Shown piece by piece: positions 55,840-64,000 of a DNA stretch of 64,000 bases. Source of the DNA: JALYOK01 sp963840785 (GTDB taxonomy: Bacteria > Pseudomonadota > Gammaproteobacteria > Burkholderiales > JALYOK01); contig CAWJAF010000013.1 in the NCBI GenBank assembly GCA_963840785.1, positions 62,001 to 126,000 on the forward strand, given 5' to 3'. The notes under the pieces are model-generated. The model was not told the origin of the DNA. It made no database searches and saw nothing but the letters and a program-made list of their open reading frames with translations. The position numbers were made by a program, and so were the translations under genes. Position 1 is the first letter of the stretch, and each line of letters starts with the position of its first letter.

Positions 55840-55948
55840 TTCAGAAACATTGAGCCACGAGCTATATCTGGTGCGATTGCTGGCACAGGCCAGGCTGCGA
55901 GACAATGGCCCGAGGCCACCCAGTACCAGCGCGGCTCCTGGCAAGGGC

Positions 55949-55986
55949 GGATCGATCATTTCACTTGAAAATGATCGATCCGTTTT
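55949..55986 (+). terminator. rho-independent terminator
   Basis: Thirteen-base arms GGATCGATCATTT / AAATGATCGATCC around a short loop, followed by GTTTT. It separates the plus-strand cytochrome gene from the convergent DUF4397 gene. Confidence 0.85.
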
Positions 55987-56014
55987 CACATCAATTGAAT
56001 CCTAACAATCCAAT

Positions 56015-57422
56015 TTAGTTGTCGTTAAGCAAGGTCAAGCTAAACGCAGCGCCACCGGCACAGGTGCCGGAGGTTGCGAGGCAACCGATGGCAGCTGCCG
56101 TCCTAATATTTCCGGCAGCGAGCGTGATTGGTACACCAGCGTTAGTCGGCAATAGCGGCGTATTGGCACCGGTCGGCACGACGGCGACCGTGTACGTTCC
56201 CGGGTCGAGTTCAAGATACGATGCCGAGGCATTCGGGAACGAAAGATTCGGCACCACACGCGCAGCGATCACACCCGGTGCGCTGAGTACCACGACGTCA
56301 ACCGCAGGCGCATCCGGTGAAAGATGTAACACGCGCAGTTTCGCTTTGCCTGCCGCCGGCGCATTAAGATCATCTGCGTAGGCATTCAGTCGCAGCGCTT
56401 TGTTGCCGGTTTCACCGAGTAAGCCGATCGCAAACACGCTGATATCCAAACCGTTCGTAACATTGGCATCGAGCCCGATGGCTTCGGCGGTTGTGTTATC
56501 CAACGCCACCGATGCGCGATAGTTACCAGGTTGCACGGTCAAAAACGAGGACGCGACTGGGAACGTTGCGTTCGCCACCACTTCCGTCGCCGGCGTGAGT
56601 GCCGACCCTGGCGCGCCGAGATAAACGTCGACCGTCGGCGTATTGGGCGAGTAGTGTCCGACACGAACATTGGCGCGCACGTCCGGCAGCACCGCCGATG
56701 CGCCAGTTTTCGGCAGTAACAACAAGGAAATCGGCGCAACGCTCGCCGCGCTATTTTCCTTGATCGCGGCGATGACTAAGTCCGAGCCGGCTGCAACATT
56801 AATCGTGCCGGAGTCGTATACCACCGTAGCCTTGTCGCCGGTCGGCGTGACGCGAATGCGATAGTCGCCGCCGGGAATTTCCAACGCCTTTACGCCGTTG
56901 GCCGGAACCACGCCCTTAAACGCAAAGTTGAGCGTCGGCGTTACCGCGGCGCTGTTCAGATCCGCCGTAGGTGCGGTAACAAATACATCCACCGCCGGTG
57001 CATTCGGCGCGGCGTGAACAACGCGCACCTTCGCATTGCCGCTTGCCGGCGCATTGTTTTCGTCGACCACGATCAACGCTTCAATTGCCGCGACATTGTT
57101 CGCCGCGAACACCGTGTAGTATTTATTGCGCTCCAATGCCGCGACGGCACTCAGCGCGGTGACCGTCGGATTGCTACCGTTGACGTTGATGTTGATGGTT
57201 GCGTTACCGGCGTGTTGCGATACGAATCCGGTTGCTTGCGCGTACGATGCCTCGGCCAGTTTCTTGTTGTTCACAACGATGTCGACGCGCGGCGCATCGG
57301 GTGATGCGTGAACCGCCCTGAGTTTAGCCGTATCATCATCCGAACTATCACCACCACAACCGGCAAGAGTTGCGCTCACTCAGGGCAACCAAGCCCCATT
57401 TCAAATAGTTAAATCTCATCAT
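56015..57422 (-). CDS. DUF4397-type repeat lipoprotein, frameshifted in the signal peptide
   Basis: The true start is an ATG-ATG pair at 57417-57422 after TAGGAG, giving MMRFNYLKWGLVALS. One extra base near 57376 then shifts the frame. The frame without it continues SATLAGCGGDSS, so a lipobox (LAGC) is formed. The mature part holds at least three DUF4397 units with the signature RVVHAAPNAPAVDVFV, VRVGHYSPNTPTVDVYL and LRVLHLSPDAPAVDVVV, each about 100-130 residues, forming beta-sandwich-like domains. It is probably a cell-surface or outer-membrane lipoprotein of about 465 residues with unknown role. The fasciclin-type lipoprotein gene lies just upstream. Confidence 0.85.
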
Positions 57423-57735
57423 TTATCTCCTAAAAGTGTATCGATCTTTGAACCGTCTACCGGCCATCGTCGGGCAAGACTTCCCCGTGGCTGCCAAAAG
57501 GCGCGGAGATCGGAACGTTGTCTTTCGGCTGAGTAGCTCAGCCAGGCGATACTGGAGCACGCTAAGTGATACTCAAACGCATCCCCAGTTGCGGAACGGG
57601 ATTCGGACACGGTACACTCTTGGTCGCAGAACCCATAACATGTCGAAATATCATCTGCATCTCCATATCTAGCGATAGATAATCATCGGAGAACACCGCG
57701 TTTGCAGACAAGGTGTTCTCACTTTTTCCCAGCGT
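57423..57735. other. 313-bp region between fasciclin and DUF4397 genes with a duplicated leader
   Basis: On the minus strand, bases 57685-57652 repeat the leader and first codons of the fasciclin gene (a nearly identical ATCTATCGCTA--ATATGGAGATGCA block is at 58289-58266), followed by unrelated sequence and no intact gene. A hairpin (57689-57720) stands between the fasciclin stop and this copy. The short frame ending at 57419 with an ATGA overlap into the DUF4397 start is probably chance or a relic. This looks like the remnant of a duplicated lipoprotein gene. Confidence 0.5.
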
Positions 57736-58266
57736 TTAGTTGGGGACAATGACGCTATCAATGACGTGAATGACGCCATTCGATGCCGCGATGTCCGTCT
57801 TGACCACCTTGGCGTTGTCGACCATCACATTACCGCCATCCATCGAGACCGTCATGTTGCTACCTTGCACGGTTTTGACCGCGCCCGGTTTCACATCGGC
57901 CGCCATGACTTTGCCGGCGACCACGTGGTAAGTCAGGATTTTGGTTAGCAACGCTTTGTCGGCCAGAATCGCGTTGAGTTGATCTTTGGGGATCTTCGCG
58001 AACGCCGCGTCCGTCGGTGCAAACACGGTCAGCGGGCCTTTGCCTTTTAGCGTGTCCACCAAGCCTGCTTGCTTTACCGCCGTGACCAGCGTGTTGAAAG
58101 AACCTGCCGCCACGGCGGTATCGACAATGTCTTTCGCCGGCATCGCTGCCGGTTCAGCCATTTGCTTGCCGGACATGGCGCAACCGCCGAGGGTAAGCAG
58201 TCCGAGAGCCGCACCGGCAATAGCAAGCCGGACAGTTGAGGGTGAAAAAGTTGAACGTAGCATCAT
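57736..58266 (-). CDS. fasciclin-domain lipoprotein
   Basis: I start at 58266, because GGAG lies six bases upstream of the MMLRST start; four extra codons upstream are possible. The 176-residue protein has a lipobox GLLTLGGC and one FAS1 domain with both conserved boxes: LTVFAPTDAAFAKIP (H1) and VIHVIDSVIVPN (H2), and the central YHVVAGKVM. FAS1 domains mediate adhesion or binding to small hydrophobic molecules. It is encoded between the DUF4397 and DUF5666 genes, all three exported, so a role in the cell envelope is likely. Confidence 0.93.
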   Translation of the reverse strand: MMLRSTFSPSTVRLAIAGAALGLLTLGGCAMSGKQMAEPAAMPAKDIVDTAVAAGSFNTLVTAVKQAGLVDTLKGKGPLTVFAPTDAAFAKIPKDQLNAILADKALLTKILTYHVVAGKVMAADVKPGAVKTVQGSNMTVSMDGGNVMVDNAKVVKTDIAASNGVIHVIDSVIVPN

Positions 58267-58301
58267 TTGCATCTCCATATTTAGCGATAGATTGAGTTCA
58301 G

Positions 58302-58326
58302 AAAAGGTTGGGCTTGCAGACCCAAC
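58302..58326 (-). terminator. terminator between DUF5666 and fasciclin genes
   Basis: Arms GTTGGG / CCCAAC with an eight-base loop, followed on the minus strand by UUUU. It probably ends the DUF5666 transcript. Confidence 0.5.
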
Positions 58327-58393
58327 GCTTTCTGTTTATTGCCGCGTTTGCTCGATTCTCCGTTTGCGGCCGAGGCGGAAAATCGTTACTGCT

Positions 58394-59374
58394 TTAATTC
58401 ATTTTCTTCGCGACGATCACCTTGAACGCATCGAACGCGCCGGACTTAAACTGTCCGATCACATGAACCTTCGTATCTTCGCGCAGATCAGCCGCACTGC
58501 CTTGCGCGAACGAAGTCGCGCTGCCGATAATGATTGGCCGGTTATGCATGATGAAGCCCGCCGGCGTCACGCTCTTGATCAAACCTTCCATAATCACCGG
58601 CGTATCCTCCGGCAACGATACCGGCAACCGATACCGGCGTCATGCGCTCGCGAGAAGTGTCATGTCTTCACCGGCAACGCGCTTGCCGCTCACCGCAACG
58701 AACGTGCCTTCGCGCATGCCTGCGGCGCGTAACCGCGAGCTCGTTCGGATAACGAACGGTCAGGCCCTCGACTTTGAAGGATTTATCCGTCACGTCCGAC
58801 GCGACGCCCTTGACGCGAATTTGATCCCGCTCGTCGCTGGTTTTTCGAATCCAGGTCGCATGCAGCGCATAGAAACGATCGCGAAAACCACTGATTTCCA
58901 ATTGATCACCATCAGCCAGTGTCGAGCAGTTGATCGAAACCTTCCAGCAACGTGTTTGGTCGGCGAAGATCGGTTGGCCGGCGACGCTGAACTGGGTCAC
59001 TGATCCGTCGGCGCGCAGCGACGCGCGATTCATCGGTCCGATCAAATCGCTTTCGTATTGAATCGTGTTGGCGACGCCGCTATTTTCACCGTCGACTGCG
59101 CGCGTACCTTCGACGCGCACGATCATTCCCAAGCGTAGTCCCGTCGCGACGACTGGTCGGCTTGCCGTTAACGACCACCCGCGCCTTATCGCTGTTCCAA
59201 TCGAAACCGTTGACGATCACGCTGCCGAATTTCGTAACCGTGCCGATGGTCACCATCGGGCTGCCGGTGCCGGTCATGCCGCCATCGGCTTGTCTGCTGA
59301 GTTGCTGGGCACAGGCCATCAGTCCAAATACAAGTCATTGCAACCATCGCGTATTTCGCAAATCGCACCATCAT
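58394..59374 (-). CDS. DUF5666-family lipoprotein, heavily frameshifted
   Basis: The coding sequence reads in fragments of different frames. MMVRFAKYAMVAM must link to LVFGLMACAQQL to form a lipobox (LMAC). Next come GTGSPMVTIGTVTKFGSVIV (the DUF5666 hallmark), RRDGLRLGMIVRVEGTRAV, VKGVASDVTDKSFKVEG and the C-terminal SVTPAGFIMHNRPIII. At least four changes are needed: near 59335, at 59140-59142 (extra G in GGG), near 58700, and in 58610-58640, where a GCCGGTATCG direct repeat occurs. The intact protein would have about 320 residues with several OB-like beta domains. Function is unknown. It is co-oriented with the DUF6502 gene ten bases upstream. Confidence 0.75.
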
Positions 59375-59383
59375 TGGGTCTCC

Positions 59384-60281
59384 TCAAATTGATTCATTTC
59401 TTCTTATCCGCCTTCCCGTGGGATTTTTCGACACGCTGGACGCTTTTCGCTGCCCGGGCGCTACATCTTCCTCAAAATAATACAAGCCGATCACCGCACG
59501 CTTGCGTCCTTCACCTGACACTGCGGTATTCATATCGCGATCCTTTTCGGCCAATATACGATCAAATCGCTCCAAAAACATCTGCCCATCATCGCGCAAC
59601 AATTCACGCACTGCATCAAGCGCATTCGCCGGTAAGTTGTCATAACTCGTTTTACGTTGAAAATAATGCGGCCTCCGGTTTCGTGTCAAAATTGTGGGTA
59701 ATCGTCGCGATTAAGTCGCGCGCATCATTGCCCAACAAATATACTTTTCCTACCTCATCTTTGGCCGCGAGATAAGTTCGGTTAACCAATTGCACCGAAC
59801 CGTCCGTACCGCGCGTGACCGTTCCCGCGCGCAGCAACTCATCAAGCACCGATTGCACCGGCATGTCGCCACTATAGCGCCGCACCAACTCCGCGAAGCT
59901 GCGTTCTGAACCATCAAGCGCGAGCCGCATCGGCGCAGCGTTGGCTTTCTTTTTCACCGGCGCGAAATCGCGCACCCATCCGCTCACCACTCGCGCTGCG
60001 CGATTCAAACGTTGATCGCCTACGACGGATAAAGATTCCGCTTCATCGCGCACCCGCGCCACTTCTTTGCGCGTCAGCCCGGTCAGCACGGAGATCCGCG
60101 AATCGGTTTGCCGCTTTCCCGGGATACCAAAATCTTTCTCCGCCACCTCGATAAATGCCCGCTTCGCCACTTCCACAAAACTATCAAACGCGATGCCGCT
60201 GGCTAACAGAAACCGAACCAATGGACGCAGCAGCGTTAATAGCGCGGCAAGTAAATGTCCGGTGGCGGAAGCATCGTTCAT
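59384..60281 (-). CDS. DUF6502-family protein, frameshifted
   Basis: The start is put at MNDASATGHLLAALLTLLRP, immediately downstream of a well-formed promoter, so the mRNA could be leaderless; ATG at 60299 is an alternative. The protein has an N-terminal hydrophobic/helical part and a winged-helix-like region (DFGIPGKRQTDSRISVLTGL followed by TRKEVARVRDEA). The main frame ends at 59652; removing one T from TTTT (59660-59663) joins it to FQRKTSYDNLPANALDAVRE and a charged tail. Total about 298 residues. The DNA-binding look and the palindrome over its promoter suggest an autoregulated cytoplasmic regulator of the neighbouring envelope genes. This function is inference. Confidence 0.75.
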
Positions 60282-60282
60282 T

Positions 60283-60316
60283 TGGGAATTATTTCCCATT
60301 TGTTTGTCCAAGTCAA
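60283..60316 (-). promoter_or_regulatory. promoter of DUF6502 gene with palindromic operator over the -10 box
   Basis: On the minus strand TTGACT (60316-60311) and AATAAT (60293-60288) are 17 bases apart, a good sigma-70 pair. The palindrome TGGGAA-N4-TTCCCA (60283-60298) is centred on the -10 box. A start point near 60281 would coincide with the ATG. The arrangement fits repression by a dimeric DNA-binding protein. Confidence 0.55.
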
Positions 60317-60492
60317 GAAATATTGTGTCTTTAACCACTCGCCAGCAGCCTCTCCAAGATTGCCGTCAAGGCATACATGCCGGAAAGGCAAGCTGGATAA
60401 GGCTCCTGGCAATGCCGCTCTGAGCAATCGAAAATTCTTCGATTCGCGTATAGTTGCGATGAATTACTATTCATAAATTGGGAGAAATTTAA

Positions 60493-61806
60493 GTGTTCAC
60501 CGTCACCCTGCGCTTCAGTAAAATTCTTGCGATCGGCCTGCTTGCGCAAACCGTCTGCGCGCAAACCCTTTCAACCGCAACACCCGAGCAGGTGGGTTTT
60601 TCCGCCGAGCGCCTGGCGAAAATCACGCAAGTTTTTAAACAAGAAGTCGAGCAAGGCAAGCTGCCCGGCGCGGTGCTGATGATCGCGCGCAAAAATCGTT
60701 TGGTTTACAGCGAAGCGATTGGTTTTCAAAATAAGGAAGCAACAACTCCGATGACGAAAGATGCGATCTTTCGCATTTATTCGATGACTAAGCCGATGGT
60801 TTCCGTCGCTGCGATGTTGCTCGTGGAAGACGGCAAGCTGCAACTCAACGATCCCGTTTCCAAACATCTTCCAGCGTTTAAAAATATGCAAGTCAGTGTC
60901 GCTAAAGCCGATGCGGAATTTGCACGATACACCTTCTCAACAGTCTCAGCCGATCGCGAAATGACCGTCTACGATTTGTTGCGCCACACGGCGGGCTTGT
61001 CTACGGCGAACTCACCGCCAATCCACCGGTGAAAGAAGCGCATGATCAAAGCTGGTCTGTATCAACCGAACGTGCGCGATTTCGATTCGCGTGATATGAC
61101 GCCCGCCGAGCAAGTGGAACGCCTAGCAAAAATTCCGCTGATCCATCAGCCCGGTACGATTTGGGATTACAGTCTTGCGTCCGATTTACTTGGCCGTGTC
61201 GTCGAAGCCGTATCGGGCAAACGCCTTGGCGATTTTCTGCAAGCGCGCTTGTTCGCACCACTAAAAATGAACGACTCGGGTTTTTGGCTCGCGCCAGAAA
61301 AGCTCGCACGTCTCGCCCAGCCGCTGACGATCGATCCCGCATCCGGCGCACCGAACAAAATGATCGATGTCGCCGCACAACCGAAAAACGATTCCGGCGG
61401 CGCAGGCGGCGTCGCAAGCGCAAACGACTATCTGCGCTTCGCCCTGATGCTCGCCAACGGCGGCCAATTCGACGGCGCGCGCATCATGAGCCGCAGCACC
61501 GTGAACCTCATGACTTCCGATCACCTGGGGAATCGCATCGCCGCGCCAACTACACCCGGCGAATTATTATTCAGTTCGCCTGGCTATAGCTTCGGTCTCG
61601 GCTTCGCCGTGCGCACCGGTGCAGGCATGTCCACCCTACTCGGCTCCGCCGGCGAATTCACTTGGGGCGGCTACGGCGGCACATTCTTCTGGGTCGATCC
61701 GAAAGAAGAAATCGTCGCGGTGTATATGTCGCAGGCGCCGGGGCCTTCGCGGCAGTATTATCGGCGGTTGTTTAAAGCGTTGGTCTATCAGGCAATAGTG
61801 GATTAA
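60493..61806 (+). CDS. serine beta-lactamase/esterase family hydrolase, two frameshifts
   Basis: The GTG start follows GGGAGAAATTTAA. After a signal peptide (cleavage near TVCAQ) comes the class C/EstB fold: SxxK in RIYSMTKPMVSVAAM, Tyr in WDYSLASDLLGRVVE, and conserved RHTAGL. The frame breaks near 60998-61003, where adding one G gives AGLVYGELTANPPVKEA, and near 61038-61042, where removing one C continues MIKAGLYQPNVRDFDSRD. The corrected protein of about 437 residues reaches the C-terminal GGYGGTFFWVDPKEEIVAVYMSQ. These proteins are usually esterases or peptidases; beta-lactam resistance should not be assumed. Upstream is divergent DUF6502. Confidence 0.85.
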
Positions 61807-62011
61807 ACCTGTATCGCATAAACTCTGTTTTCACGAAACCAATTAAGGGAAACGCTATGCTTCGCACCGTATGCCTCACGAGCATGAATTAGCGGGTTTC
61901 ATGGTGATTCGGCAATCCCTGCTTGTGTTCGCCGCAATTTTAGCGCTCACAATTAGCCCATGGATCGAAATGTTGTAAAGGAAAATGCCGCTGCTTGGAA
62001 TCGTACAAACA

Positions 62012-62037
62012 CAAACGGGCTCCGAAGAGCCCGTTTG
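62012..62037 (-). terminator. terminator after hppA
   Basis: Eleven-base arms beginning CAAACGGGCTC pair around a short loop, located about 20 bases past the proposed hppA stop. The T-rich tail on the minus strand is modest. It may also serve the convergent hydrolase gene. Confidence 0.65.
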
Positions 62038-62054
62038 TTTGGTATCAAACAAAA

Positions 62055-64000
62055 TTACGAATAGAACTTGGCAATCACCGGAATGATCAACAGCGCAACG
62101 ATGTTGATGATCTTGATCAGCGGATTTACTGCCGGGACCGGCCGTATCTTTGTAGGGATCGCCAACAGTATCGCCGGTAACCGCCGCTTTGTGCGCGTCG
62201 GAACCTTTGCCGCCGTGGTTACCGTCTTCGATGTATTTCTTGGCGTTATCCCACGCGCCGCCGCCGGTACACATGGAAATCGCGACGAACAATCCGGTCA
62301 CGATCGTGCCCATCAGCAAGCCGCCGAGCGCGGCCGGCCCGAGCACCAAGCCGACCACGATCGGCACGGCAACCGGCAGCAACGACGGGACGATCATTTC
62401 TTTGATCGCGGACTTGGTCAGCATGTCTACCGCCGTGTGGTACTCCGGCTTGGCCTTGCCTTCCATGATGCCTTTGATGTCGCGGAACTGGCGGCGCACT
62501 TCGATCACCACCGCACCCGCCGCGCGGCCGACGGCTTCCATCGCCATCGCCGCGAACAGGAACGGAATCAAGCCGCCGATGAACAAGCCAATGATGACCA
62601 TATGATTCGACAGGTCGAACGACACTTAATATTTGCCGTTTCCAGACCGTGGGTGTAGTCGGCAAATAGCACCAGCGCCGCAAGACCGGCCGAGCCGATA
62701 GCATAACCCTTGGTTACGGCTTTCGTCGTGTTGCCAACCGCATCGAGCGGATCGGTGACGTTGCGAACTTCTTTCGGCAATTCGCTCATCTCGGCGATAC
62801 CGCCGGCGTTATCAGTGATCGGGCCGTAAGCGTCGAGCGCGACGATGATGCCCGCCATCGACAACATCGACGTCGCTGCGATCGCAATGCCGTACAGTCC
62901 GGCGCAAGCGTACGCGGCGTAAATTGCCGCACAAACCGATATCACGGGCCAAGCGGTCGATTTCATCGAAATGCCGATACCGGCGATGATGTTGGTCGCG
63001 TGGCCGGTTGTTGAAGCTTGCGCGACGTGGCTCACCGGGGCGTACTCGGTTGCGGTGTAGTACTCGGTGATGACGACCAGCAAGCCCCGTGAAGATCAGT
63101 CCAACGAGCGACGCCAAAAACAAGTTCATCGTCGAGTATCCTTCGATGCCGCTCATCAACCAAGTGGTGATCGGGTAGAACGCAATCAGCGACAACACGG
63201 CCGCGACGATCAAGCCTTTGTACAGCGCGTTCATGATTTTGCCGGTGCCGCTGTATTTCACGAAGTAGCAACCGATGATCGACGCGATGATCGACACGCC
63301 GCCGAGCGCGAGCGGATACGCCGCCGCCGCCGACTCATGGCCTTTCAGCATCAACACACCGAGCAGCATCGTCGCGATAATGGTCACCGCGTAGGTTTCG
63401 AACAAGTCCGCCGCCATACCAGCGCAGTCGCCGACGTTATCACCCACGTTATCGGCGATCACTGCCGGATTACGCGGATCGTCCTCGGGAATGCCGGCTT
63501 CGACTTTACCGACCAAATCGGCGCCAACGTCCGCGCCCTTGGTGAAAATGCCGCCGCCCAAACGCGCGAAGATCGAAATCAGAGAAGAACCAAATGCCAA
63601 GCCGATCAACGGCTCGATGACGTGGTACATGTCCGACGTGTCGTGCGCTGTTTCAACTAGGAACGCATAAAAACCCGGCAACACCCAACAAGCCCAGGCC
63701 AACCACCAACATGCCAGTGATCGCACCGCCGCGAAACGCGACGGCCAGCGCGGCGTTGATGCCGCTACGGGCCGCTTCGGCGGTGCGCACGTTCGCGCGC
63801 ACGGAAACATTCATGCCGATGAAGCCGGCCGCGCCGGAAAGAATCGCACCGATGGCGAAACCCAACGCGGTTTTCCAGTTCAAGAAAATCAGAATCACGA
63901 CGAACAAAATTACGCCGACGATGCCGATAGTGCGATATTGGCGATTCAAATACGCCGACGCGCCTTGTTGAATCGCCGCCGCGATTTCTTGCATGCGCGC
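62055..64000 (-). CDS. hppA: K+-independent H+-translocating pyrophosphatase (N-terminus outside window), four frameshifts
   Basis: The gene enters from the right edge; the M at 63994 is internal. PPi-binding motifs DVGADLVGKVEAGIPEDDPR and GDNVGDCAGMAADLFETYAV are present, and GNTTKAVTKGYAIGSAGL has Lys after GNTT, the mark of K+-independent pumps. The frame changes at 63669-63673 (extra T in T5), 63085-63088 (extra G in G4), 62629-62630 (missing A) and 62134-62136 (extra C in CCC). The corrected tail, AGPAVNPLIKIINIVALLII, ends near KFYS at 62055. All four are homopolymer indels. The enzyme uses pyrophosphate hydrolysis to pump protons across the inner membrane. Confidence 0.92.

Noticed and set aside
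57505..57620. tRNA-like stretch with GAGTAGCTCAGCC and GATTCGG motifs
   Set aside because: The D-loop would be too long, no anticodon stem forms, and the T-arm does not pair. It lies in the relic region between fasciclin and DUF4397 genes.
61857..61978. Very short frames after the serine hydrolase, one encoding a hydrophobic 25-residue peptide from 61901
   Set aside because: Too short to judge, no good ribosome site, and the spot is a gap between convergent genes. A small membrane peptide cannot be excluded.
1..64000. Prophage, transposon, integron or genomic-island signatures
   Set aside because: No integrase, transposase, phage structural gene or tRNA-flanked boundary was found; only short palindromic repeats are present.

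Overview
The window comes from a Gram-negative member of the Pseudomonadota, most likely a beta- or gammaproteobacterium with moderate GC. Pointers are isocitrate dehydrogenase kinase/phosphatase (AceK), a RegB/RegA redox two-component pair, a Bug-type solute-binding protein, an acetoacetyl-CoA reductase of the PhaB type, a zinc-binding ribosomal protein L31, a PA2778/PA2779 pair, a TonB-dependent receptor and many lipoprotein signal peptides. No rRNA, tRNA, CRISPR array, phage or transposase was seen; this looks like ordinary chromosome with scattered short palindromic repeats.

Layout. 1-8.2 kb: an exported protein cut by the window edge, a large lipoprotein, a LuxR-type regulator and a secreted RCC1-repeat protein with 14 repeats. 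8.4-13.3 kb: a secreted metallo-beta-lactamase-fold hydrolase and a four-gene GldA/GldF/GldG-like ABC operon with histidine-rich segments. 13.4-22.6 kb: signalling genes (GGDEF/EAL protein, GspG-like pilin, histidine phosphatase, HD-domain protein, EvgS-like hybrid kinase). 22.7-26.1 kb: a lanthanide-type alcohol dehydrogenase operon (xoxF, xoxJ-like binding protein, cytochrome c), then an iron-type alcohol dehydrogenase. 27.4-30.8 kb: a second GGDEF/EAL protein and a sulfurtransferase. 31.0-33.4 kb: an RraA-like protein, KDGal kinase and KDPGal aldolase. 33.5-37.1 kb: aceK, regB, regA. 37.3-46.3 kb: TonB receptor, PA2779/PA2778 pair, GT83 glycosyltransferase, M48 protease, L31, PhaB-like reductase, SMP-30 lactonase. 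46.3-55.8 kb: an alpha/beta hydrolase, Bug protein, IlvD/Edd dehydratase, HpaI-type aldolase, enolase-superfamily dehydratase, EamA permease, CoA-transferase, SDR and a small cytochrome c. 56.0-60.3 kb: a minus-strand cluster of exported or lipoprotein genes (DUF4397, fasciclin, DUF5666) ending in a DUF6502 gene with a palindrome over its promoter. 60.5-64 kb: a serine hydrolase and a K+-independent H+-pyrophosphatase running off the right edge.

Functional themes. Methanol or alcohol oxidation in the periplasm feeds electrons to cytochrome c. Lactonase, dehydratases, kinase and aldolases together suggest catabolism of sugar acids to pyruvate and an aldehyde or phosphotriose. AceK beside RegBA links the glyoxylate branch point with redox control.

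Caution for any user: about 25 single-base frame breaks interrupt otherwise well-conserved genes (examples: hppA four, M48 protease three, dgoK two, phaB two). Many can be repaired by adding or removing one base in a short homopolymer. This is the signature of uncorrected long-read indels rather than of gene decay. I therefore annotate these as single genes and give the break positions. All families were assigned by reading motifs, without database searches.
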